Assembly (NCBI GenBank): GCA_903827085.1
Contig: CAIKHC010000371.1
Location: 1 to 6,427, forward strand
From: an uncultured Candidatus Nemicrothrix sp.
Lineage (GTDB): Bacteria > Actinomycetota > Acidimicrobiia > Acidimicrobiales > Acidimicrobilacustridaceae
Reading direction: 5' to 3'
DNA length: 6,427 nt
Part shown: piece after piece, positions 1-4,778 of the stretch
Numbering within the stretch: position 1 is the first letter of the stretch
How the letters are laid out: each line of letters starts with the position of its first letter
Translations under genes and position numbers: made by a program
Notes under the pieces: model-generated
What the model was told of the DNA's origin: nothing
What the model saw: only the letters and a program-made list of their open reading frames with translations
Databases searched by the model: none

Positions 1-684
1 AGCCAGATCGCGGTGCGGCTCGGGGTCGGTGACACCGACGTGTACGTAGCCGTACACCGTTGCGTCGCCGCCAGAGCGCACTTGCTCGACCGACCACGCA
101 ACATGCGAAGCGGGCAGGTAATTGAGCAGCACTCCGTCGGCGAGTTCACCCGCGAGTTTCAACATGAGTGGATTGAGCGCCGCAAGGATGATCTTTGGGC
201 GCTTCTCGCCAAGACGCACGCCGAGGCGGAAACCCTTCACGGTGTGAAAGTCGCCGGCGAAGTCGACCTTTTCGCCACTGAGGCAGAGCCGGAGGAGTGT
301 GAGCTCTTCGCGCATTTGAGCGAGGGGGCGATCGCCGTACTCGGCGCCATGCCAGCGACGGACAACGGCGGGGGAGGAAATGCCGATGCCGAGAAGAATG
401 TCTTGGTCGGGATGCAGCGCCTGGAGCGTGGCCGCGCCCATGGCAGTAACGCCGGGAGTGCGGAGCTGAGTGGCGAGTACACCTGTGCCAAGGCTGAGAG
501 TGGGTTGAGCGGCACCGACAGCGGCCAAGGTGGAGAACGCCTCGAGGCCAGTGGTTTCGGCAACCCAGAACGAGCTGTAGCCGGCATCGACAGCCCAATC
601 GGCGGCAGTGAACCCGGCGGCGGGGCCGAGCCCGGCGAAGCTGGCGAAGGTGAGTCCCAGTGGGTGGGATGGAGCAGCGCTCAT
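1..684 (-). CDS. LLM class (F420-type) flavin-dependent oxidoreductase, 3' end cut by the window edge
   Basis: Reading leftward from ATG at 684 gives 228 residues with no stop before the edge, so the C-terminus is missing. Luciferase-like TIM-barrel hallmarks follow in order: a Gly/Ala-rich first strand and helix (residues 8-35), 'FWVAE' (39-43), 'LSLGTGV' (63-69), 'RTPGVTAM' (75-82), 'LLGIGISSPAVVRRWHG' (97-113) and 'PKIILAALNPLMLKLAGELADGVLLNYL' region (163-190). This pattern is typical of actinobacterial enzymes annotated as F420-dependent; they transfer hydride between F420 (or FMN) and an organic substrate in the cytoplasm. The substrate cannot be read from sequence. Upstream in-frame codons contain no ATG or GTG before a stop at 736-738, so 684 is the natural start. 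There is no Shine-Dalgarno site, but TAGCGT lies 8 bases upstream, suggesting a leaderless transcript. The family call is firm; the cofactor is inferred. Confidence 0.9.
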   Translation of the reverse strand, partial: MSAAPSHPLGLTFASFAGLGPAAGFTAADWAVDAGYSSFWVAETTGLEAFSTLAAVGAAQPTLSLGTGVLATQLRTPGVTAMGAATLQALHPDQDILLGIGISSPAVVRRWHGAEYGDRPLAQMREELTLLRLCLSGEKVDFAGDFHTVKGFRLGVRLGEKRPKIILAALNPLMLKLAGELADGVLLNYLPASHVAWSVEQVRSGGDATVYGYVHVGVTDPEPHRDLA

Positions 685-692
685 GGCCGATG

Positions 693-698
693 ACGCTA
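693..698 (-). promoter_or_regulatory. Candidate -10 element for the left-edge oxidoreductase (leaderless)
   Basis: TAGCGT on the minus strand is followed by 8 bases and the ATG at 684. A weak -35 match, TCGGCA (716-721), sits 17 bases further upstream. No ribosome binding site lies between, so transcription could begin at or next to the start codon. Inferred from position and from the same motif before other genes in this window. Confidence 0.4.
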
Positions 699-782
699 GT
701 GCGGGCCGATGACAGTGCCGAACGGGTGACTTCTGTCAACGAAGGTGAGATCCTTCGCGTAAATCTTCGAATATGACCCACG

Positions 783-796
783 CATTGCACACAATG
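783..796. promoter_or_regulatory. Operator-like inverted repeat CATTG-CACA-CAATG
   Basis: Perfect 5-base arms are separated by 4 bases. The repeat ends 5 bases before the TACGAT hexamer that could drive the small gene at 902. This position in a -35/spacer region suits a dimeric regulator. No regulator is identified; the role is inference only. Confidence 0.3.
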
Positions 797-801
797 GGCT
801 C

Positions 802-807
802 TACGAT
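802..807 (+). promoter_or_regulatory. Candidate -10 hexamer TACGAT for the small gene
   Basis: TACGAT fits the actinobacterial TANNNT pattern and would give a leader of about 85 bases before the ATG at 902. No -35 match is seen at normal spacing, so the promoter may depend on an activator, perhaps through the adjacent inverted repeat. Confidence 0.3.
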
Positions 808-901
808 GCGTTAGTAACCGCAGTGGCAAGTGAACTACCGCAACCTTCGGAACCCTCCGAGGCAAGTGAATCTCAACCGCCGGCTACGACAGGAGAAACA
901 C

Positions 902-1072
902 ATGACTGAAACCCGAGAGATGGACGCACTCACCGAGGCGCTTTCGATCATCGATCGTGCACTGGGCGAAATGCTCCACCGCGAGTTGGTTAGCACCAAC
1001 GAGGTCGCCGATCTCCTGCTCGACATCCGATCATTGGTTGCCTCCGAGGCCGCTGTTCTCGTTCAGAGCTGA
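902..1072 (+). CDS. Small 56-residue protein of unknown function
   Basis: The start is fixed by AGGAG at 891-895, 6 bases before ATG 902, the best ribosome binding site in the left half of the window. The protein has 56 residues, no cysteine, no signal peptide and no membrane segment. It looks like two amphipathic helices: residues about 3-30 (MDALTEALSIIDRALGEML core) and 33-51 (NEVADLLLDIRSLVASEA), joined by a short 'ST' turn. Such a helical hairpin could dimerise or bind a partner protein, but no family is recognised. It stands alone, divergent from the oxidoreductase on its left and convergent with the DsbA-fold gene on its right, and is followed directly by two hairpins. It is likely real because of its ribosome binding site, balanced composition and clean insulation; its function is unknown. 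Confidence 0.72.
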   Translation: MTETREMDALTEALSIIDRALGEMLHRELVSTNEVADLLLDIRSLVASEAAVLVQS

Positions 1073-1077
1073 GCGTC

Positions 1078-1096
1078 ACCGAGCCCCGTGCTCGGT
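1078..1096 (+). terminator. Hairpin just after the small gene
   Basis: ACCGAGC (1078-1084) and GCTCGGT (1090-1096) form a perfect 7-bp stem with a 5-base loop, beginning 6 bases after the stop codon. No clear U-tract follows. This fits a weak or assisted terminator, or an RNA 3'-end stabiliser. Confidence 0.45.
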
Positions 1097-1118
1097 CGAC
1101 TCGCTACAAACTTGTTCT

Positions 1119-1148
1119 ACGATGCGCGGCCTTTGGGTCGCGCATCGT
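1119..1148. terminator. Strong hairpin, probable bidirectional terminator
   Basis: The arms 1119-1131 and 1136-1148 pair over 13 bp, with one G-U wobble (1129/1138) and a 4-base loop. The core CGATGCGCG/CGCGCATCG is perfect. It lies between convergent genes ending at 1072 (+) and 1162 (-). Neither side has a U-run, as is common for actinobacterial hairpin terminators. Confidence 0.6.
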
Positions 1149-1161
1149 CGCGTTCGGAGCG

Positions 1162-1761
1162 TCAGCGATCGAGGCTGGTGTGCTTGAACTCGTTGAGCGA
1201 CGACCAACCGGCCAGCATTTCGACGATGTGTTCGACTGATTGACGCGCATCGGCGGCATCGACGGGAAGTTCCATGAGGCGAACGAATGCTGCGTGCTCG
1301 GCGGTCATGAAGGTGGGGACGCCCCATACGTCGAGGTCGCGGGCGGCAGCGGTGTGCTCATCGCGGATGGTGGCGAGTGGTGCGCCGGTAGCGATCTCGA
1401 CGAACACTGGGTCGGGGTCGAATCCGTTCGCCTCGAAAATGCTCCGGAGGACGGCTTCGTCACGAAGTTGCGCGCCTTCGGCGTGGCGAGCCTCGAACAG
1501 CGCTCGATGCAGGAGCGGAAAGCGTTCTGGGTCGCGATCGCGCACAACAACTGCGGCCTGAAGGGCGAGGAGACCGGTGTCATCTTCGGGGTGCTCCCAG
1601 ATAGGTGCTTCGCCTTCTTCGATGTGCACCTGGCCCAGAGAGAACGGCACGAATCGGACGTTCCAGTCGGCGCCATCGACGATGCCCTCGACGACATGAG
1701 CATGAACGATGCGGGCGAAGGGGCACCGGTAGTCCCATGTGATGGCGAACTCAAGAGTCAT
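1162..1761 (-). CDS. DsbA-family / HCCA-isomerase-like thioredoxin-fold protein with a single cysteine
   Basis: The 199-residue product starts at ATG 1761. It opens with a beta strand and 'WDYRCPFAR' (residues 9-17), the position of the DsbA/FrnE CPxC active site, and carries the thioredoxin-fold cis-proline motif 'VWGVPTF' (145-151) near the C-terminus, with a helical insert between. These fit the DsbA-like / 2-hydroxychromene-2-carboxylate isomerase superfamily. There is no signal peptide, so it is probably cytoplasmic. Oddly, the motif is C-P-F-A: Cys13 is the only cysteine in the protein, so a classical disulfide-oxidase cycle is unlikely and a thiol-conjugate reductase or isomerase role is more plausible (inference). 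A TTG four codons upstream is less likely. Only a weak GGTTGG precedes the start and there is no -10 element, so it is probably co-transcribed with the phosphatase gene 53 bases upstream. Confidence 0.82.
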   Translation of the reverse strand: MTLEFAITWDYRCPFARIVHAHVVEGIVDGADWNVRFVPFSLGQVHIEEGEAPIWEHPEDDTGLLALQAAVVVRDRDPERFPLLHRALFEARHAEGAQLRDEAVLRSIFEANGFDPDPVFVEIATGAPLATIRDEHTAAARDLDVWGVPTFMTAEHAAFVRLMELPVDAADARQSVEHIVEMLAGWSSLNEFKHTSLDR

Positions 1762-1814
1762 GGTGATGGCCAACCGTTTCGTTTGCTGGAAGAGGAAGGA
1801 GAGTGGCTGCGCAC
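1762..1814 (-). other. Intercistronic gap with a C/U-rich tract
   Basis: The minus-strand transcript across 1782-1805 is an almost unbroken pyrimidine tract (CCACTCTCCTTCCTCTTCC), followed by a purine-rich segment and the weak GGTTGG before the next ATG. There is no hairpin. It could be a Rho-type loading region or a simple low-efficiency linker. Confidence 0.35.
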
Positions 1815-2477
1815 TTATCGGCGACGGCGGTAGAGCGGGAAGACAGCTCGGGCAATGACGCCGAGTCCGAGCCCGACGGCAAGCCCGCCAGCCACGTCAG
1901 ACGCGTGATGAATGCGCACGTGGATGCGGCTCACGGCGACGAGTCCCCCGAGGCCGAAGATCGCAACCTTCGGTGGGGTCGATGATTTCTGGGCCAACAG
2001 AACCCCGGCAACCATCGCGGTGCTGGAGTGTCCGCTTGGGAAGCTCGTCGAAAGCGGAATGCGCAGGCGGTGGGGACGAGGTTCTTGAATGACCGGACGC
2101 TCACGCTTGAACTGCGTCTTGACGATGCCGTTGATGATGACGGACTCGGCGGCCAGGATCGCTGTGAGGCGCCAGGCGGCGCGGGCGTCTTCTTCGGACT
2201 TGAGGCCACGGAGAAACGCGAGAAGTACCCAGATGAGTCCGAAGTCGCCGAGTTCGGTCAGCGCATAAATGATTCGGTCGGTGGGTTCGGTGCCGCGAAA
2301 ACGATCGAAGAATTCGTCGACCTTGTGGTCAAAGCGATCGACAGCGCTCAACTGATGAGGCGGTTCGTGGTCGTGGTGAGGGAGGGGGAGATCCGGGTGA
2401 TCGGCTGCCAACTTTTCGACGGCGGCGTCGATGAAGTTCTCTGGTGGCAGCGATTCGGTCTCGTCGGGGCTCTTCAC
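1815..2477 (-). CDS. Membrane phosphatase of the PAP2 family
   Basis: The 220-residue product (from GTG 2477) carries all three PAP2/acid-phosphatase motifs: KTQFKRERP (120-128, KxxxxxxRP), PSGH (147-150) and SRIHVRIHHASD (183-194, SRx5Hx3D, catalytic His190 with Asp194). Hydrophobic segments near 77-90, 103-119, 150-163, 171-183 and 196-214 indicate a polytopic membrane protein that hydrolyses a lipid phosphate or diphosphate. The exact lipid is unknown. The first 60 residues are soluble, acidic and rich in His and Pro (cluster at 27-41), which is unusual. An in-frame TTG at 2486 would add three residues, but GTG 2477 lies 8 bases after TAGCAT and suits a leaderless start; neither start has a Shine-Dalgarno site. 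It is probably followed in the same transcript by the DsbA-fold gene. Confidence 0.9.
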   Translation of the reverse strand: MKSPDETESLPPENFIDAAVEKLAADHPDLPLPHHDHEPPHQLSAVDRFDHKVDEFFDRFRGTEPTDRIIYALTELGDFGLIWVLLAFLRGLKSEEDARAAWRLTAILAAESVIINGIVKTQFKRERPVIQEPRPHRLRIPLSTSFPSGHSSTAMVAGVLLAQKSSTPPKVAIFGLGGLVAVSRIHVRIHHASDVAGGLAVGLGLGVIARAVFPLYRRRR

Positions 2478-2485
2478 GGGTGTCA

Positions 2486-2491
2486 ATGCTA
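2486..2491 (-). promoter_or_regulatory. Candidate -10 element for the PAP2 gene (leaderless)
   Basis: TAGCAT on the minus strand, 8 bases before GTG 2477. No convincing -35 is present. Its agreement with the TAGCNT hexamers before other starts here is the main support. Confidence 0.35.
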
Positions 2492-2495
2492 GGGG

Positions 2496-2509
2496 AGGAC
2501 CGAAGCCCC
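2496..2509 (-). terminator. Weak UUCG-tetraloop hairpin after the nuclease gene
   Basis: In the minus-strand RNA, GGGGC (2509-2505), a UUCG loop (2504-2501) and GUCCU (2500-2496) form 5 pairs, two of them wobbles, starting 4 bases after the nuclease stop. An alternative AGGGG/CCCCU pairing is possible. It may separate the nuclease from the phosphatase transcript, but it is short and lacks a U-tract. Confidence 0.3.
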
Positions 2510-2513
2510 TCGT

Positions 2514-3371
2514 TCAGGCCTGAGTGAAACCGTTGGGACGAACGGGTCGTTCCACTCCCTCAAAGGCTTTTCGGGCGTCGTCGGGGTTTCCACCGAATTC
2601 TGGACACCACTGCTGATAGGAGCACCACGAGCAAAGTTTCGACTTCTTTGGTCGAAAGTCGTCGCGCTCGCACGCCGTTTCGATCGCTGACCAGATTGAA
2701 GTGACTTTGCGTTCGATTTGGCGAGTTGATTGTTCGGTCGGGGTTGTTTCAACGATGGTTGGTGTGCCACCGAGATAAATCAATTGCACCTTGCTGGGAC
2801 GCTCGCCGTAGATCTGTTCGCAGAGGTAGGCATAAATGTGCACGCCGGTGAGGCGCGACTGTTGGTAGGCCTCGGCGGGCGCTTTGCCGGTCTTGTAGTC
2901 GCTGACGACGAGTTGACCATTTGCATCGCGTTCGAGCCGATCGATGATGCCGCGCAACGTGACGCTTGAACCGCTCTTTACGGGGAGCTGATGTTCGACA
3001 TGAAGCTCGAGACCGATGGGTTCGATGGCGGTGGGATCTTCAACCTCGAAGTATTTGTGCACGAGTATGTCGGCATCGCGGAAGAAGGTCACTTGTTCGT
3101 CGGGGTTGAGCGCGAGTTCTGCCCACTCGGGATCGGTATCGAGTTCGGTTGACGCATCGGTGAGGCATGCCACCGCAGCATCGATTGTTCGATCGGCGGG
3201 ATCGAGCGCAAGGAGACGCTCGAGCGCCGAGTGCACGAGTGTTCCCTTGACAGTGGCAACGGTTGGCGGCTGCGGAATTTTGTCGATTGCCGAGAAGCGA
3301 AATGCCAACGCGCAATCAGTGAAGGACGACACCTTTGACGGCGAAAGCGACGTGGGGAGTTCCAATGCCAT
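2514..3371 (-). CDS. RecB-family PD-(D/E)XK nuclease with probable Fe-S cluster
   Basis: This 285-residue protein shows the Cas4/AddB/RecB nuclease layout. 'SLSPSKVSSFTDCALAFRF' opens the N-terminus with Cys20, 'GTLVHSALE' (43-51) gives the conserved His47, 'RGIIDRLER' (140-148) the metal-binding Asp144, and 'VVSDYKTGK' (155-163) the D-x-K pair Asp158/Lys160. A Q...Y helix follows (171-182). Near the C-terminus C247-x2-C250-x5-C256 joins Cys20 to complete a four-cysteine set that in the family binds a 4Fe-4S cluster. It is expected to be a cytoplasmic metal-dependent DNA nuclease in repair; stand-alone versions are widespread in actinobacteria. No helicase partner or CRISPR array is present here. 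ATG 3371 is preceded by TAGCCT and 7 bases, with no ribosome binding site. It lies 45 bases after the hydrolase gene and may share its transcript. Confidence 0.9.
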   Translation of the reverse strand: MALELPTSLSPSKVSSFTDCALAFRFSAIDKIPQPPTVATVKGTLVHSALERLLALDPADRTIDAAVACLTDASTELDTDPEWAELALNPDEQVTFFRDADILVHKYFEVEDPTAIEPIGLELHVEHQLPVKSGSSVTLRGIIDRLERDANGQLVVSDYKTGKAPAEAYQQSRLTGVHIYAYLCEQIYGERPSKVQLIYLGGTPTIVETTPTEQSTRQIERKVTSIWSAIETACERDDFRPKKSKLCSWCSYQQWCPEFGGNPDDARKAFEGVERPVRPNGFTQA

Positions 3372-3378
3372 GTTCGGC

Positions 3379-3384
3379 AGGCTA
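3379..3384 (-). promoter_or_regulatory. Candidate -10 element for the nuclease gene (leaderless)
   Basis: TAGCCT on the minus strand, 7 bases before ATG 3371 and inside the 45-base gap after the hydrolase gene. No -35 match is seen. If used, it would decouple the nuclease from the hydrolase transcript. Confidence 0.38.
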
Positions 3385-3416
3385 CGCAGAGCCAGCGACA
3401 GTTGCCGCGATGAGTA

Positions 3417-4247
3417 TCAAGCGACCGTCGAAAAAGAATTGAGAATCGACGATGCAATGGCTTTGGGGTCCTCGAGCGGCCCGAAGTGAGCAAGTTCGGG
3501 GAAGGAGGCAACGGTGCCGTAGGGCAATGCTTCGGCGATCTTTCGCCCAAAGACGGCAGGAACCGCGTTTTCAACTCCCATAGCGATGGTGACCGGGCAG
3601 GAAACCTCGTGCAATGCAGCAAAGGCGTGGTGTGACATTCCGTGGGCGTAGACCTCGGCCTCGTTTTCGGGGAGGCACTTCAACGAAACAGTGCCGTCGG
3701 CGTTTTCGGCAAAGCCATGATCGACGTACACACGCAGGACGTCAGGATGCAACGTGTTGAATGGCGGTTTCGATGCGTAATTGTCGAATGCCTCGTCGAA
3801 CGAGGTGAAGGTGTCTCGACGTCGGCGAGCGCCGTTCGAAAGCGGGTTGTCGGGATTGTGTTCAGTGACAAAATCAGTCGGAACTACAACGGGCTCGAAG
3901 AGGTACAGCGCGCGAAATGTTCCTGGGCGGGCCTGTTCGGCGAGAAGGAGCGCGGCGGCGCCTTTGGAATGTCCGACGCCGAACGGCTTTTCGAGTTCGA
4001 GGGCATCGAGAACAGAGAGCACGTCGTCGGCAAATCCGTACCACTCAAGGGGCCGATCATCTGGCGCATCGGAATCGCCATGCGCACGCATATCGATCGA
4101 CCACTGGTGGAAACCAGAGAGGTGCGCGGCGAGCGGTTCCCAAACACGGCCGTGGAATCCGGTTGCATGGGCAAAGAGGAGTGGGGGCCCCTCGCCACCG
4201 AGATCGTGGACCTTGAGTTCGACGCCATCGGTGGAGGGAATTCGCAT
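3417..4247 (-). CDS. Alpha/beta-hydrolase fold protein
   Basis: The 276-residue product has the fold from end to end: 'DGVELKVHDLGGEGPPLLFAHATGF' start with oxyanion-hole HATG (27-30), 'DMRAHGDSD' (52-60), the nucleophile elbow G-H-S-K-G (92-96, Ser94), and the catalytic His254 in 'LAHFGPLEDP'. The usual Asp after strand 7 is replaced by 'GVENAV' (224-229), so Glu118 in 'LFEPV' after strand 6 may be the acid; this is inference. There is no signal peptide, so it is probably a cytoplasmic esterase or other hydrolase of unknown substrate. A stop codon lies in frame six codons upstream (4263-4265), so ATG 4247 is the first usable start. GGAGG ends one base before it, too close for normal Shine-Dalgarno use. 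The gene is divergent from the SnoaL-like gene across only 29 bases. Confidence 0.9.
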   Translation of the reverse strand: MRIPSTDGVELKVHDLGGEGPPLLFAHATGFHGRVWEPLAAHLSGFHQWSIDMRAHGDSDAPDDRPLEWYGFADDVLSVLDALELEKPFGVGHSKGAAALLLAEQARPGTFRALYLFEPVVVPTDFVTEHNPDNPLSNGARRRRDTFTSFDEAFDNYASKPPFNTLHPDVLRVYVDHGFAENADGTVSLKCLPENEAEVYAHGMSHHAFAALHEVSCPVTIAMGVENAVPAVFGRKIAEALPYGTVASFPELAHFGPLEDPKAIASSILNSFSTVA

Positions 4248-4253
4248 GCCTCC

Positions 4254-4259
4254 ATCCTG
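4254..4259 (-). promoter_or_regulatory. Candidate -10 element for the hydrolase gene
   Basis: CAGGAT on the minus strand, 6 bases before ATG 4247, keeps the key A2 and T6 of the -10 consensus. It is weaker than the TANNNT hexamers before other genes here. The GGAGG between it and the ATG is probably too close to act as a ribosome binding site. Confidence 0.25.
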
Positions 4260-4263
4260 CCTC

Positions 4264-4269
4264 TACGGT
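4264..4269 (+). promoter_or_regulatory. Candidate -10 element for the SnoaL-like gene (leaderless)
   Basis: TACGGT, 7 bases before ATG 4277. A possible -35, TTCGCA (4241-4246, 4 of 6 to TTGACA), sits 17 bases upstream and lies inside the start of the divergent hydrolase gene. Confidence 0.42.
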
Positions 4270-4276
4270 GTGCCTC

Positions 4277-4756
4277 ATGGCGCCGGATTCCTCCGATTTC
4301 TCTGCAACAGGCGATGAGCAGTGGTCCGGCGATGAAGCGCGTGATCCGATCGATACTGCAGTGCTTGAAGTGAATCGCGCGTTCTACGACGCGTTCGAAA
4401 CCTCAGATTTCAATGCGATGTCTGATCTTTGGGTGCATGAGGATCATGCAGTGTGTGTTCACCCAGGATGGACGGCGCTGCGTGGTTGGGCGTCGATCGC
4501 CTCGAGCTGGGCGGCAATGTTCGATGGGCCTCAGCACATCCAGTTCATCGTGACCGATGAACATGTCTCGGTGAACGGTGATGTCGCATGGGTGTCATGC
4601 GACGAAAACCTCTTAACCTTCGGCGCGAGCGCGACAGTGAACGCGCTCAATGTCTTTGAACGGGCGCACGACGGCCAATGGCGAATGGTGGCCCACCACG
4701 GTGCGCCGGTGATGATCGCGTCAGACGAAGAATTCGACGACGAACTCGACAACTAG
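4277..4756 (+). CDS. SnoaL/NTF2-like (DUF4440-type) small protein
   Basis: The 159-residue product has the cone-shaped NTF2-like order: a first helix 'AVLEVNRAFYDAFETSDFNAMSDLW' (28-52), then 'VCVHPGWTALRGWASIASSWAAMF' (59-82), then strands 'HIQFIVTDEHVSVNGDVAWVSCDENLL' (87-113), 'ATVNALNVFERAHDGQWRMVAHHGAPV' (119-145). The VHPGW...G motif and the W-R-M-V-x-H-H ending match the SnoaL_3/DUF4440 group. Members are small enzymes or ligand-binding proteins; activity cannot be assigned. A disordered N-terminal stretch (1-25) and an acidic tail (150-159, DEEFDDELDN) flank the domain. ATG 4277 is chosen over the GTG at 4268 because TACGGT lies 7 bases upstream and the GTG would overlap it. It converges on the SDR gene, with 13 bases between stop codons. 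Confidence 0.85.
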   Translation: MAPDSSDFSATGDEQWSGDEARDPIDTAVLEVNRAFYDAFETSDFNAMSDLWVHEDHAVCVHPGWTALRGWASIASSWAAMFDGPQHIQFIVTDEHVSVNGDVAWVSCDENLLTFGASATVNALNVFERAHDGQWRMVAHHGAPVMIASDEEFDDELDN

Positions 4757-4757
4757 G

Positions 4758-4778
4758 AACGCCAAGCGCTCAGGCGTT
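4758..4778. terminator. Shared hairpin between convergent genes
   Basis: AACGCC (4758-4763) pairs perfectly with GGCGTT (4773-4778) across a 9-base loop. It can extend by two G-C pairs (4756-4757 with 4780-4781) if G4779 bulges out. It overlaps the last codons of the SDR gene and the 13-base gap, so it could serve both strands. No U-tract is present. Confidence 0.42.

Larger units (their letters stand above)
685..901. other. Divergent intergenic region with inverted repeats
   Basis: This 217-base stretch separates two divergent genes and holds no convincing coding sequence. It contains CGAAGG-N6-CCTTCG (740-757), TTCGAA (766-771), CATTG-CACA-CAATG (783-796) and a TACGAT -10-like hexamer (802-807). 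A rightward extension of the small gene's frame back to a GTG at 830 lacks a ribosome binding site and is rich in Arg and Asn, so I treat it as untranslated leader. Confidence 0.6.

Noticed and set aside
13..693. Long plus-strand reading frame of 226 codons
   Set aside because: It is antisense to the luciferase-like gene, low-complexity (Gly/Glu/Ala/Ser) and has no recognisable domain; the minus strand carries clear family motifs.
146..865. Minus-strand frame of 239 codons
   Set aside because: Extremely rich in Arg, His, Pro and Cys, typical of a shifted frame of a GC-rich gene; it overlaps the real oxidoreductase frame.
830..901. N-terminal extension of the small gene to a GTG at 830
   Set aside because: No ribosome binding site precedes the GTG, while AGGAG lies at ideal spacing before ATG 902; the added residues look like untranslated leader.
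1240..1833. Plus-strand frame of 197 codons
   Set aside because: Antisense to the DsbA-fold gene, whose CPFA and cis-Pro motifs are convincing.
1803..1985. Plus-strand 60-codon frame with AAGGAG nearby
   Set aside because: The purine run is only one base from the GTG, too close to act, and the frame is antisense to the PAP2 catalytic region.
2514..3371. Possible CRISPR-associated Cas4
   Set aside because: There is no repeat array and no other cas gene; the motifs fit generic RecB-like actinobacterial nucleases equally well.
3642..4373. Plus-strand frame of 243 codons
   Set aside because: Antisense to the hydrolase and runs into the SnoaL-like gene in another frame; no domain is visible.
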